Assembly: GCA_949284415.1 (NCBI GenBank)
Contig: CASDVM010000001.1
Coordinates: 1 to 38,243 of the forward strand
Length of the DNA: 38,243 nt
Direction of reading: 5' to 3'
Source: an uncultured bacterium
GTDB lineage: Bacteria > Cyanobacteriota > Vampirovibrionia > Gastranaerophilales > Gastranaerophilaceae
In this document: in pieces, positions 15,657 through 25,400 of the stretch
Numbering within the stretch: the stretch's first letter is position 1
Layout: every line of letters begins with the position of its first letter
Notes under the pieces: model-generated
Told to the model about the DNA's origin: nothing
What the model saw: the letters and a program-made list of their open reading frames with translations, nothing else
Database searches by the model: none
Position numbers and translations under genes: made by a program

Positions 15657-15728
15657 CTCCCCAGGTTGGACTCGAACCAACAACCTACCGGTTAACAGCC
15701 GGTTGCTCCGCCATTGAGCTACTGAGGA
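15657..15728 (-). tRNA. tRNA-Asn (anticodon GTT)
   Basis: Minus-strand cloverleaf. The acceptor is TCCTCAG (15728-15722) with CTGGGGA (15664-15658). The anticodon stem ACCGG/CCGGT surrounds the loop CTGTTAA, giving GTT. The T loop is TTCGAGT. No encoded CCA. Confidence 0.93.
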
Positions 15729-15833
15729 TTATTCAAACCGCAACTTAAATCAGTCGGGGCTTATGTGTTTATTATATAATAAAAAATTTTTATTGTAAAG
15801 TCTTTTTTATAATTTTTTTAGTAAATTAAAGGT

Positions 15834-17651
15834 TTACTTTATTTCGCTCGGTTCTGTTGTTATACTGGAAAGCTTTATGAGCTTTTCAAAATCAGGATAA
15901 CGCGCACCAAGTTCGGAGAATGTTCCGATGTCGACAATTTCTCCGTCTTTCAGGTAAATAAGTTTATTGCATGCTTTAAGTGTGGATAGTCTGTGCGCAA
16001 TTGCTATTATTGTTTTTGATTTGCTGATTTGTTTTAACATTTCGGTTATTTCATTTTCAACCTGTACGTCAAGAGCTGATGTCGCTTCATCAAGGATAAT
16101 AATTTCTGGGTCCCTGTAAAGTGCTCTTGCTATTGCAAGACGCTGTTTCTGGCCTTGAGACAATCCGTTTGAACCTATTATAATATTAGAATTTATTCCC
16201 TCAGGATAATCCTTTATAATATCATAGATTTGTGCCGCTTTTAATGCTTTTATAACTCCTTCGTCATTTATTTTTTCAAATCCCCATGCCACATTTTCTT
16301 TTATTGATTTGTCCAAAATATTAATTTGCTGGGGAACATAGCCTATTATATGTCTGAAGCAGGCAAAGTTGTTTTGATTTAACTGCAGTCCGTCTACCAG
16401 AATTTCACCTGAATCTGCAGGAAGCAAACCGGTTAAAACATCTGCAAGCGTACTTTTCCCAGCCCCGGAAAGTCCTATTATCCCGATAAAATCGCCTTTA
16501 TTTATCTCAAAAGAAATGTTTTTTAGAACATGCTTCGTGCCATTGTATGAAAAGCATATATTTTTTAAGGTTATTCTATTTTTAAATTCAATCTTGTCTT
16601 GTGTTGCAAAGTTCGATTTTTGGACATCAGCAAGATTACATTTCTCAAATTCATTATTGATATTTTTAACGATATTTCTTGTTGCATTAATATTAAGTAT
16701 AGATGATTGAATTCTGTTCAAAGCGGGTGCAATTCTAAATAGTGCCGCAATAACTATTGCAAAGGACGCAACAAGCTTCGAAGAATTTCCGTTTGTTGAA
16801 ACTTGAAGTGAAATTATGCAGGCAAGTAATAATAACGCTGTAACGATGAGCATTTCTATAATGTATGGTGGTATTGAATTAAAAAATCCCTGTTTGATTT
16901 GAATTTTTCGAAATTGAGTTTCATTTTCAATATATTTATCAAAAAATATTTTTTCAGATGACAATATTTTTAATTCTTTTATATTCATTATATTTTCAAG
17001 CAAAGATGATTTATAATTTTTATAAACAGTGTTCATTGATGCATTGATAACGGATATTTGTTTTTTTAAAAATTTATTTTGAATAAAAAGTGCTGATACC
17101 GTAAAAATAATTGTTCCGACTGCAGGTATCGGAAATTTAATGAATAATAAGCCTATTATCATTATTATAATCACTGTATTTGTTAAGAGGTTTAACCCGC
17201 GCATTATAAAACCGTCAACCGTTGCATTGCACAGGTATTCAACAGTGTATAATTTAGTGCTGCTTGAGGTTTGCATCGTATCTTTGTAAGGGGCGTAAAG
17301 ATAATATTCCATAAATTTTGATGTTATGTCTTTTTTCCAGTTGCTCACGAATTTATTTTGAATATATTGAACATAAATCATATAAATATTTTTAGCGATG
17401 AATATTAAAAGGATGCACAGTCCGATAAGCAGTGCGGTTGTAACGGAATTGTTAATAGTGAAATACGGTATATGAATTGTTTTTGAAAAATCTTCAGGAC
17501 TTATTATCATAAGCATAAAAGGGTAAATCAATGCAACTCCGAGCAATTCCAGTACTCCGGCTATAAAAGAGAGAATTATAAACCATAATAAGCCTGCATA
17601 ATGTCCTTTGCCGTAATATGAAATAAATTTCCTGTAATTTTCGAGTTTCAT
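15834..17651 (-). CDS. ABC exporter, fused membrane and ATPase domains (MsbA/PglK-like)
   Basis: A 605-residue half-transporter. Five to six helices lie in residues 20-310, then one nucleotide-binding domain with Walker A GLSGAGKST (393-401), Q-loop VPQQ (439-442), signature LSQGQ (497-501), Walker B IIILDEATSALD (517-528) and H-loop H553. The N-terminal AGVLELLGVALIYPF segment resembles flippases for lipid-linked sugars such as PglK, but MsbA-type lipid or drug export cannot be excluded. It would act as a homodimer in the inner membrane. AAGG lies six bases before the ATG. It is a single gene, divergent from the YccA-like gene. Confidence 0.88.
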   Translation of the reverse strand: MKLENYRKFISYYGKGHYAGLLWFIILSFIAGVLELLGVALIYPFMLMIISPEDFSKTIHIPYFTINNSVTTALLIGLCILLIFIAKNIYMIYVQYIQNKFVSNWKKDITSKFMEYYLYAPYKDTMQTSSSTKLYTVEYLCNATVDGFIMRGLNLLTNTVIIIMIIGLLFIKFPIPAVGTIIFTVSALFIQNKFLKKQISVINASMNTVYKNYKSSLLENIMNIKELKILSSEKIFFDKYIENETQFRKIQIKQGFFNSIPPYIIEMLIVTALLLLACIISLQVSTNGNSSKLVASFAIVIAALFRIAPALNRIQSSILNINATRNIVKNINNEFEKCNLADVQKSNFATQDKIEFKNRITLKNICFSYNGTKHVLKNISFEINKGDFIGIIGLSGAGKSTLADVLTGLLPADSGEILVDGLQLNQNNFACFRHIIGYVPQQINILDKSIKENVAWGFEKINDEGVIKALKAAQIYDIIKDYPEGINSNIIIGSNGLSQGQKQRLAIARALYRDPEIIILDEATSALDVQVENEITEMLKQISKSKTIIAIAHRLSTLKACNKLIYLKDGEIVDIGTFSELGARYPDFEKLIKLSSITTEPSEIK

Positions 17652-17694
17652 ATAAACCTTATTTAATTATTAAGATAATAGCAATTTTTTGTAA

Positions 17695-17707
17695 TATAAT
17701 ATATAAT
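17695..17707 (+). promoter_or_regulatory. Overlapping TATAAT boxes before the YccA-like gene
   Basis: Two TATAAT hexamers at 17695-17700 and 17702-17707 lie 24 to 36 bases before the ATG at 17731. No good -35 is visible for either. Confidence 0.4.
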
Positions 17708-17730
17708 CATGGTAAAGGAAGGAGTTAATT

Positions 17731-18462
17731 ATGTCAAATCCTATATTAAATGAAAACAGGTTTTCACCTCAGGAGAGAATTCTTGACGGCGAGCCGATGA
17801 CCGTGTCAGGTACTGTGAATAAAGTTTTAATGTTATTTGCATGTTTGATTGCAGGCGCAGGAATAAGTTTGTATTCATTGTTTACAAATCCGTCAATTGT
17901 TCCGGCATTATTGATCGGGGGCAGTATACTCGGTTTTTTGCTTGTTTTGGTTACTTGTTTTAATATTAAAATTGCTAAATATACCGCAGCTCCGTATGCT
18001 TTAATGGAAGGACTTGTTTTAGGCGCATTTTCAGCATTTTTTGAAGCTCAGTGGCATGGAATAGTTTTACAGGCTATACTTGCGACATTTGCGGTTTTGT
18101 TTGTGATGCTTATGCTTTATAAGGCAAGAGCAATCAGGTATACGGAAAAATTTCAGGCAGTTCTGATGACTTCAATGTTTTCAATTCTTGCAATTTATTT
18201 AATTCAGATTATTGCATCATTTTTCGGACGCGGAATTCCTCTTATATGGGAAGCAGGTGCTGTAGGAATAGGATTTAGTCTGTTTGTTGTTGTGATCGCA
18301 GCTATGTCGTTAATTCAGGACTTTTTCTTTATAGAGTCTGCGTCTCAAAATATGTTGTCTAAAGATTATGAATGGTATGGAGCTATGGGGCTTATGATTA
18401 CTCTTGTATGGCTTTATACTGAAATTTTAAGACTGCTTGCCAAATTAAATTCAAGAAACTGA
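17731..18462 (+). CDS. Bax inhibitor-1/YccA family membrane protein
   Basis: A 243-residue integral membrane protein with about seven helices. The N-terminal SNPILNENRF and MTVSGTVNKVL segments are typical of the longer YccA-like branch of the Bax-inhibitor-1 (TMBIM) family. Family members act as pH-sensitive calcium leak channels (BsYetJ) or modulate FtsH (YccA). The role here is unknown. Near the C-terminus LIQDFFFIE carries the conserved Asp, and YEWYGAMGLMITLVWLYTEILRLL is the last helix. GGAAGGAG before the ATG is a strong ribosome site. Monocistronic, ended by the terminator at 18492-18522. Confidence 0.9.
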   Translation: MSNPILNENRFSPQERILDGEPMTVSGTVNKVLMLFACLIAGAGISLYSLFTNPSIVPALLIGGSILGFLLVLVTCFNIKIAKYTAAPYALMEGLVLGAFSAFFEAQWHGIVLQAILATFAVLFVMLMLYKARAIRYTEKFQAVLMTSMFSILAIYLIQIIASFFGRGIPLIWEAGAVGIGFSLFVVVIAAMSLIQDFFFIESASQNMLSKDYEWYGAMGLMITLVWLYTEILRLLAKLNSRN

Positions 18463-18491
18463 CAAACAGCAAAGCTGTGTATTTAATTTTG

Positions 18492-18522
18492 ATCCCCTTG
18501 GTAAAGACCTTGGGGATTTTTT
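18492..18522 (+). terminator. Rho-independent terminator
   Basis: ATCCCC/GGGGAT outer stem and GGT/ACC inner stem separated by a TT/TT internal loop, then a T-run. It ends the YccA-like transcript, and the T-run touches the stop of the convergent regulator gene. Confidence 0.7.
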
Positions 18523-18844
18523 AATCTAAAATTTCTTTTAGTATATTATATATGGAATTTAATTTATATTTATTTCTATTTAGTAACTTATCTATTTCTT
18601 TTTGTATATTTTCAGGTTCAGGTGGCATATAATCAAAATCGAATAGTGCTTTGGGTGGTACATTAAGAATTTTGCATAAATTATCAAGAGTATCTGATTT
18701 TACAAAATTTATCCCCCTTTCAATGTAAGACATTGAATTTATGTTTACTCCTATTTTTTCAGCCAGCATTTCCTGTGTCAGACCACGTAATTCACGATAA
18801 TATTTTACATTTTTACCGAAATTTTTCTTTATATTATTACTCAT
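18521..18844 (-). CDS. XRE-family helix-turn-helix regulator
   Basis: A 107-residue DNA-binding protein. An HTH_3/Cro-C1 domain covers residues 9-67 (FGKNVKYYRELRGLTQEMLA, then EKIGVNINSMSYIERG), with the LCKILNVPPKALFDF ending typical of XRE proteins. The C-terminal 35 residues are charged and helical and may form a dimer. The frame runs further upstream to 18961, but that extension overlaps the divergent prepilin promoter and reads as AT-rich non-protein, so I use the ATG at 18844, with AAAAGG about 11 bases before it. Head-to-head with the prepilin gene across a 101-base gap that carries a palindrome over the prepilin -35 box, suggesting it controls that gene. Confidence 0.88.
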   Translation of the reverse strand: MSNNIKKNFGKNVKYYRELRGLTQEMLAEKIGVNINSMSYIERGINFVKSDTLDNLCKILNVPPKALFDFDYMPPEPENIQKEIDKLLNRNKYKLNSIYNILKEILD

Positions 18845-18893
18845 AGTATTAATGCCTTTTCTTATATTATTAATAAAATAAATCGGATGTTTA

Positions 18894-18910
18894 ACATATT
18901 GATAATATGT
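18894..18910. promoter_or_regulatory. Palindrome, candidate operator of the XRE regulator
   Basis: ACATATT-GAT-AATATGT is a perfect inverted repeat of seven bases with a three-base centre. It overlaps the -35 box of the prepilin promoter, where a bound XRE dimer would block RNA polymerase. Regulator binding is inferred. Confidence 0.5.
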
Positions 18911-18927
18911 AAAATGTGTGTTATAAT
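18899..18927 (+). promoter_or_regulatory. Sigma-70 promoter of the short-leader prepilin gene
   Basis: TTGATA (18899-18904) and TATAAT (18922-18927) with a 17-base spacer, near consensus. The ATG is at 18946 and AAAGGTG precedes it. Confidence 0.75.
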
Positions 18928-18945
18928 ATGATAAAAGGTGAAGAT

Positions 18946-19578
18946 ATGAATAAAAAAGCATTTACATTGTCTGAAATTTTAATTACTATTGGTATAATTG
19001 CAATTGTTGCAGCTTTAACCATGCCGGCTCTAATTGCAAATCATCAAAAGAAAGTTGTAGCAGTCAGGCTTGAGAAGTTTTATTCAGTATTTAATCAAGC
19101 TTTGTTTATGTCAGTAATTGATAATGGTGATATGAGCACATGGACATTTCCCGTTAGTTATTATGATTGGGAAGGTTCATGTACTTTTTTTAATACTTAT
19201 CTTAAAAAATATATGCAATATATTGATTTAAAGTGTAAACAGATTCAAACAGTCTGGCCTACCTTTGGAGTTGAAATAACTTTGTCGGACGGTTCAGCGT
19301 TTAATATTGCGGGAGAATGGGTTACGTTTTATCCTGTTTCGGGCAGACGAAAATATGTAAATAGAGATATATTTTTATTTATAATGCTTAAAGACAGTAA
19401 TAAATTGTATCCGTACGGTTATGCCAGAAAAAGAGATGAAATTTTAAAAAATTCACATCATGATATGAATTGCATGAAAAAGTCCGTTGACATCAATACG
19501 GCGGAAGAAAAATCAAGAGCCTGTGCCTCGGTTATAATGCAGGATGGCTGGGAAATCAGTGAAGATTACCCCTGGTGA
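18946..19578 (+). CDS. Type IV prepilin/pseudopilin-like protein with short leader
   Basis: A 210-residue protein. The leader MNKKA is cut before Phe6, followed by TLSEILITIGIIAIVAALTM, with Glu at +5 and the hydrophobic assembly helix. This is the class processed by a PilD-type peptidase and built into a pilus, secretion pseudopilus or competence filament. The rest is a soluble domain rich in Trp, Tyr and Cys (Cys near residues 77, 92, 166 and 183) that could form disulfides outside the cell. The frame begins earlier at 18916, but AAAGGTG and the short leader fix the ATG at 18946. It lacks the homopolymer tract and repeat-made leader of the two end genes. Divergent from the XRE regulator. 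Confidence 0.9.
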   Translation: MNKKAFTLSEILITIGIIAIVAALTMPALIANHQKKVVAVRLEKFYSVFNQALFMSVIDNGDMSTWTFPVSYYDWEGSCTFFNTYLKKYMQYIDLKCKQIQTVWPTFGVEITLSDGSAFNIAGEWVTFYPVSGRRKYVNRDIFLFIMLKDSNKLYPYGYARKRDEILKNSHHDMNCMKKSVDINTAEEKSRACASVIMQDGWEISEDYPW

Positions 19579-19583
19579 AGATT

Positions 19584-20879
19584 TTACAGCAGATCTGCAT
19601 AAATTTTACCGTCTTCATATTTTGAAATTCTGGCTCGTTGTAATGTATTTAACAGCGTTTCATCTTTTGAGTTTATTAAAACTGTTAAATAATTTCTTGT
19701 AACTCCTTTAAGCATGCCTGTTTTTTTATCAGGATGTTTTTCTATTAAAATTTCATGTTCTTTGCCTGTATTTTTGTCGATGAATTCCGTATATTTTATA
19801 AAGCACAGAGCTTTTACAATATCAGCTCGTATTTGTCTTATTTTTTTATCAACCTGATCCGTTCTTTGAGCTCCTTTTGTACCTTCTCTGATTGAATACG
19901 GAAATACATGAATTTTAGTTAGACCGGATTTTTTAAGATTATCCAGCGTTGTGTGAAAGTCGTCTTCCGTTTCGCCTGCAAAACCTGTAATAATATCGCT
20001 TCCGAGAAACGGCAGGTCAAACATCGAATTAATTTTATCTATCTGCGAGAGATATTCTTCAACCGTATAAAATCTGTTCATTGAACGGAGTGTTTTGTTG
20101 CATGCTGATTGAAGGGAAAGATGAAAATGCGGGCAGAATTTTTTTGATTTTGATAAAAAATCCAGCAGTTCATCTGTTATTTCATGCGGATTTAAAGAAC
20201 CGAGTCTGTAGCGTGCAATATTTGTGCGGGATTCAATTTCTTTCAGTAAATCCGTCAGCGTTAATCCGTATTCTTTGCCCCACAGACCGATATGAATACC
20301 TGTAAGCACAACTTCTTTAAAATCGTGTTTTGAAAATTCATTAATTTGATTTATTATAAAATCAACATCGGCGCTTCTGCTTTTGCCTCTTGCAAACGGG
20401 ATAATACAATATGAGCATCTGTTGTCGCATCCGTCTTGAATTTTAATGCCGGCACGCGTTTTGGACATGTCATCAAGAGATACTTTATCAAACTCTGCAA
20501 GTTGCATGATATTGCCTGCAATACATTTTTCATTAGAGTTTTTCATTGAAATCAGTGTTTCATATAAGTGAAGTTTTTCGTCATTGCCGATAACGTAGTC
20601 AACAAATTCATGTTCAAGAAGTCGTTCTTTTTCGATTTGTGCTACACAGCCTGTAAGTATGTTTATAATCCGCGGATTTTTATGTTTGGCATTTCTCAGC
20701 AAATACATAGCCTCATTATCGCTCTTATGCGTAACAGTGCAGGAGTTTAGTATGTAGTAGTCTGCATCTTCAATATTTCCGGTGTTTGTTATTTCGTGTT
20801 TTTCTAAATTTTCGGCTATTATTGAGCTTTCAAACTGGTTAGCTTTACAGCCCATTGTGTGAATATAAAATTTTTTCAT
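19584..20879 (-). CDS. mtaB: tRNA t6A37 methylthiotransferase MtaB
   Basis: A 431-residue radical-SAM enzyme that converts t6A37 to ms2t6A in tRNAs reading ANN codons. The N-terminal methylthiotransferase domain has C11 (HTMGCKANQFES), C47 (NSCTVTHKSD) and C78 (TGCVAQ) for one [4Fe-4S] cluster. The radical-SAM CxxxCxxC is C151, C155, C158 in CDNRCSYCIIPFARG. SLQSACNKTLRSMNR and GSDIITGFAGETEDDF are family motifs, and a TRAM-like end follows. The HTMGCKANQ start and length favour MtaB over MiaB or RimO. ATTAGGAT directly precedes the ATG. It converges with the prepilin gene with a five-base gap. Confidence 0.93.
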   Translation of the reverse strand: MKKFYIHTMGCKANQFESSIIAENLEKHEITNTGNIEDADYYILNSCTVTHKSDNEAMYLLRNAKHKNPRIINILTGCVAQIEKERLLEHEFVDYVIGNDEKLHLYETLISMKNSNEKCIAGNIMQLAEFDKVSLDDMSKTRAGIKIQDGCDNRCSYCIIPFARGKSRSADVDFIINQINEFSKHDFKEVVLTGIHIGLWGKEYGLTLTDLLKEIESRTNIARYRLGSLNPHEITDELLDFLSKSKKFCPHFHLSLQSACNKTLRSMNRFYTVEEYLSQIDKINSMFDLPFLGSDIITGFAGETEDDFHTTLDNLKKSGLTKIHVFPYSIREGTKGAQRTDQVDKKIRQIRADIVKALCFIKYTEFIDKNTGKEHEILIEKHPDKKTGMLKGVTRNYLTVLINSKDETLLNTLQRARISKYEDGKIYADLL

Positions 20880-20950
20880 ATCCTAATAATATAGAAAATA
20901 TATTTTTGTGTAAATATTTTTAACAATAAAAAAATTTTTTAGCAAAAAAT

Positions 20951-20979
20951 TTTACTTTTTGGTTTTAATAAAGTATAAT
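20951..20979 (+). promoter_or_regulatory. Promoter of the gene at 21006
   Basis: TTTACT (20951-20956) and TATAAT (20974-20979) with a 17-base spacer. The start codon follows 26 bases after the -10 box. Confidence 0.55.
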
Positions 20980-21005
20980 CAATTTGTGAAAGTGTAGGTG
21001 TGTGT

Positions 21006-21902
21006 ATGCAAATTTCAGCAATCAGCCCTAATTTCCGGGGTAAACGCGACAGAATAGATGAACTTATAAGCTTAGATGATGCTTCTGTTCAACGAATAGC
21101 TTATATGAAAACTTTATCCCGTTCTGATGAAAAGAAACACAATCGTATAACGAATGGTCTTATTGCAGCTTCTCCTGTTGCAGCCGGTTTAAGTGCAGCA
21201 GTTTTAGTGAAACCGAATTCAAAAATATTTTCTAAAGAAGTTTCAGGTCTAGCCGCAAGAGCTGCCAACGGATTAAAAGTCGGTGGTTTATGGGGCGCAG
21301 GTTTGGCAGCTGTAGGCCTTGTAGGTCTGGCTAAAGCAGAATTATCAAAAGCTTCCCCGGAAGTCAGAAAATTTGACAGAGAACATCCGCTTCTTTCCCT
21401 GGGTGCTTTGCTCGCTGCAGGATTCGGTGCAATTGCTCTTGTAAATAAAGGAGCTGTTAAACTGGCTTCTAAAGAAGCTCCTAAATTTATGCAAAAGGCA
21501 ACTGAAAAGGCTGCAAAATTCTTAAATACTAATAAAGCTATAACAGGTATGAAAAATGGTATTAAGAAAATTGCATCAAAAACTCCTGAACCGTTGAAAA
21601 ATGTTGGAGAAGGTCTCTTGAGCTGGTCGCCGCACATTCTTTTATTGGGTGGTGTTTTACATTCTTTGAGTCATGGATCGGCTGTAAATCGCGAGTTTAA
21701 CAAAAATTATAACGAGATAAAAGAAAAACAGTTGAATTTAGCTAAAGCCCGCCAGAGGGAACTTGTTATGGAAAATGATTTCTTAAAAACAGATGCTCAA
21801 AACAGAGAAGATCTTGCTCTTGTTAATGATCCTCTAAAAGATTTACCTGATGATGCGGTTGAAAAAGCCGCAGAAATTCAGGAAGATACAGAGGAAGTAT
21901 AA
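21006..21902 (+). CDS. Unknown membrane-associated protein with N-terminal NFRG motif
   Basis: A 298-residue protein of no family I know. It opens MQISAISPNFRGKRD (F10, G12), the clearest example of the N-terminal Phe motif here. A Gly/Ala-rich middle holds hydrophobic segments (about residues 51-68, 93-108, 130-147, 208-221). The C-terminal 80 residues are charged and helical (KNYNEIKEKQLNLAKARQRE) and may form a coiled coil. The frame begins at a GTG at 21000, but AGGTG is better placed for the ATG at 21006. A strong bidirectional terminator follows. Confidence 0.75.
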   Translation: MQISAISPNFRGKRDRIDELISLDDASVQRIAYMKTLSRSDEKKHNRITNGLIAASPVAAGLSAAVLVKPNSKIFSKEVSGLAARAANGLKVGGLWGAGLAAVGLVGLAKAELSKASPEVRKFDREHPLLSLGALLAAGFGAIALVNKGAVKLASKEAPKFMQKATEKAAKFLNTNKAITGMKNGIKKIASKTPEPLKNVGEGLLSWSPHILLLGGVLHSLSHGSAVNREFNKNYNEIKEKQLNLAKARQRELVMENDFLKTDAQNREDLALVNDPLKDLPDDAVEKAAEIQEDTEEV

Positions 21903-21924
21903 TATTATTCAACTAAATTAAATT

Positions 21925-21956
21925 AAAAAAGACCGGTTTATTTACCGGTCTTTTTT
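21925..21956. terminator. Bidirectional rho-independent terminator
   Basis: AAAAAAGACCGGT, a TTATTT loop, then ACCGGTCTTTTTT. The symmetry gives a U-run in both directions, so it can serve both convergent genes. It overlaps the last codons of the minus-strand gene. Confidence 0.85.
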
Positions 21957-22339
21957 AATGAAAAATTTTTTACGGCTTCTTCTGCTGTTTTGTATATTTT
22001 TCTAAGAGAATTAACAAAATTTTCTTTTGTATCAATATTTAGCTTTAGAGGCATTTTATATTCGTTTCTGCAAAAATCTTTTGATTGTTGAAATACAGTC
22101 ATATATGAATTATGAAACATATCATTCTCTAATTCACTAAAAAATATATGTAGATTTTCTTTTTCTGCGTAATTCTCCAGTACACTCATATTATGTTTAT
22201 TAAATATACCATAATATTTTCTTTGAAGTTGTTGTGGGCAAAGAATATGGGAAGTTATTGGCAATGGCCATTTTTTTTCAAAATCTCTTTTACCACGCCA
22301 ACTTGTCTGCGGTTTATTAATTTTAATATATTTACTCAT
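21938..22339 (-). CDS. Unknown protein with SWRGKRD near the N-terminus
   Basis: A 133-residue soluble protein with no recognised family. Residues 10-19 read PQTSWRGKRD, similar to SPNFRGKRD in the convergent neighbour at 21006. Aromatic and Lys residues are frequent, and two Cys are present. AAGGAA lies seven bases before the ATG. Its stop lies within the bidirectional terminator. Function unknown. Confidence 0.65.
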   Translation of the reverse strand: MSKYIKINKPQTSWRGKRDFEKKWPLPITSHILCPQQLQRKYYGIFNKHNMSVLENYAEKENLHIFFSELENDMFHNSYMTVFQQSKDFCRNEYKMPLKLNIDTKENFVNSLRKIYKTAEEAVKNFSLKKTGK

Positions 22340-22390
22340 TTTTTAATTCCTTTTTTACTTATTATATTAAATATTATTATAAATAAAATA

Positions 22391-22419
22391 AAAGAGATAT
22401 CCAAACAGGATATCTCTTT
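22391..22419 (-). terminator. Terminator of nifJ
   Basis: AAAGAGATATCC/GGATATCTCTTT perfect 12-base stem with a five-base loop, followed on the minus strand by a T-rich run. It lies 20 bases after the nifJ stop. Confidence 0.8.
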
Positions 22420-22439
22420 TAAAATTATTAATGAATAAA

Positions 22440-25400
22440 TTATTTCATTAATTCGCCGACAGCTTTGTATACAGCCATACGTTTAGCCGCATCTTCTTCT
22501 GCCTGAGCGTATAGAGCTTCAGCAGCTTCAGGATTTGTTTTCATCAGAGATTTATAACGTCCTTCAGATCTGATGAAGTCTTGATAGCTTCCTTTCGGAT
22601 CTTTAGCATCCCAGGTGAACGGTGCGTCAGGGTTAGCAGGGTTGTATCTGTATAACGGGAAGTATCCTGCTTCAACAGCACGTTTTTGTTCTGTCTGGGT
22701 TTTGCTCATATCGATACCGTGTGCGATACAAGGAGCATAAGCAAAGATGATTGAAGGTCCTTTGTAAGCTTCAGCTTCCTTGAATGCTTTAAGAGTTTGA
22801 GCTCTGTCAGCACCTAAGGCAACTGATGCTACATATACGTAACCGTAAGACATACTCATCAAGCCCATGTTTTTCTTATATGTTCTCTTACCGCCTGTCG
22901 CAAATTTTGCAACTGCACCTGTCGGAGTTGACTTAGAAGCCTGACCGCCTGTATTTGAATAAACTTCGGTATCAAGAACAAGGATGTTTACATCTTTGTC
23001 CTGAGCTAATACGTGGTCAATACCGCCGTATCCGATATCGTTTGCCCAGCCGTCTCCGCCGATAATCCAAACGGATTTGTCGGTGAAGTAGTCTTGAAGT
23101 TCTCTGACTTTTGCTAAATCAGGACATCCGCAATCTGCATATTTCGCGATAACTTCTTTAGCTTTATCCTGAGCTTTAACAGCTTCTTCTGTTTTCGAAT
23201 TTTCGAAGTGAGCCATAGCGCCTTCAAGAGCTTCTTTCAAATCAGCAGGAGTTTTTTCGTTAGAAAGAACTTTTTCTACATAAGATTTTAAAGTTGCTCT
23301 GTTCTGGTCAACTGCAAGTCTCATACCAAAACCGAATTCGGCGTTGTCTTCAAACAATGAGTTAGCCCATGCAGGTCCTCTGCCGTCTTTATTCTTAGTA
23401 TAAGGAATAGTCGGGAAAGTACCTGAGTAGATTGAAGAACATCCTGTTGCGTTTGCAACGATAACGTTTTCTCCAAACAATTGAGAAACAAGTTTAACGT
23501 AAGGAGTTTCTCCGCAGCCTGCGCATGCGCCTGAGAATTCAAACAACGGTTTTCTAAGCATTGCGCCTTTAATTGTATTAGTGTTGTTTTTACCCATAAC
23601 GTTGTCGGGAAGTGCATCGAAGAATTCTTCGTTAACCATTTCTCCTGCGGCTTCTTCTTTCTCAATAGAAGACCATGTTAAAGCTTCTTTGCCTGCAACT
23701 TTTGTCATAGGACATTGATCTAAGCAGACACCGCAACCTGTACAATCTTTGCAGTAAACCTGAACTTTGAATTTTTCACCGTGATCGTTAGGTTTAGCAT
23801 CAACTGTATTGAATGATGCAGGAGCATCTTTCAAATCATCGGCTTCAACAAGTTTGGTTCTGATAGCAGCATGCGGGCAGGCAGATGCACAAATTCCGCA
23901 TTGAATACAGAATTCTGAATTCCAGTGAGGAACTCTCGGTGCAATTCCGCGTTTTTCAAGACATGCTGTTCCGGTCGGGATAACACCGTCTATGCTCATT
24001 GCTGATACCGGAATATCATCGCCTTTTTGTCTCATTGAAGGTTCAATGATTTTTTTAGCAAAGTCTGATGCGTTATCAGGAATTAATTTAACATCTTCAG
24101 CACAAGCTACTCCGTCAAGTGATGCCGGAACTGGTACTTCTTCAGTTGCGTTAACCGCAGCATCAATCAATGCTAAGTTCATGTTTACAACATCATCGCC
24201 TTTTTTCTTGAAGGTTTTCTTAGTCATTTCTCTCATACCTTCAAGAGCCTGTTCAAACGGAATAATGCCAGATACTTTGAAGTATGCAACCATCATAACG
24301 GTGTTTGCACCTTTACCTCTTAAGCCCGGTTGTTGTTCGATAAGTTTTTCAGCGTCTACGTTGTAGAATTTGATTTTCTTATCAATAATAGTTTTTTGCA
24401 TATCGCGTGTAAGATGTGCGAATGCTTCATCTTTTGTATAAGGGCTGTTAAGTAAGAATGTACCGCCTTCTTTAATACCTTTTAACAGGTCATATCTGCC
24501 AACGTATGCATGAGCAGAGCATGATACAAAGTCAGGTGCCGTGATAAGGTAAGTTGATTTAATCGGTTTGTCTCCAAATCTTAAGTGAGAAACGGTTACA
24601 CCGAAAGATTTTTTAGAGTCGTAAGCAAAGTAAGCTTGCGCATCTTTGTTTGTGTACTGACCGATAATCTTAATTGAGTTTTTGTTAGCTCCAACCGTAC
24701 CGTCAGAACCTAAGCCCCAGAACATGCAGTTTGTAGTTCCTTCGGGTTCCGTAACGATATGTTCTTCAACTTTCAATGATTTGTGAGTTACATCATCTTC
24801 AATACCTACAGTGAATCCGTGGAAACCGTTATTTTCAGCATGTTTGTAAACAGCAAGAACCATAGACGGAGTGAATTCTTTAGAAGCCAAACCGTAACGG
24901 CCGCCGATAATTCTTACATCTTTACCTTCCATAGCTGCTACAACATCTAAGTATAAAGGTTCACCGATTGATCCGGGTTCTTTAGTTCTGTCAAGAACAG
25001 TAACACGTTTAGCAGTTGAAGGAACAGCTGCTAAGAAACGTTTAACGTCAAACGGTCTGTATAATCTAACTTTAACCAGACCGTATTTAGTACCGCGTTT
25101 AGCGTTCAGGTATTCAATTGTTTCTTCAATTGTTTCGCAGCCTGAACCCATTGCAACGATGACATCTGTAGCATCAGGTGCACCTACATAATCAAACGGG
25201 TGATACTGTCTGCCTGTTACAGATGCAACTTTGTCCATATATTCCTGAACAATGTCAGGTACTGCATCATAGTATTTGTTAACAGTTTCACGACCCTGGA
25301 AGTAAACGTCAGTGTTTTGTGCACCAACTTTACAAATCGGAGCTTCCGGTCTCATTGCTCTGTTTCTGAATTCTTCAATATATTTAGGTTCTACAAGTTT

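Noticed and set aside
18845-18961. N-terminal extension of the XRE regulator
   Set aside because: It would cover the divergent prepilin promoter and start codon and is Tyr/Phe-rich, unlike a regulator domain; the ATG at 18844 fits the HTH family length.
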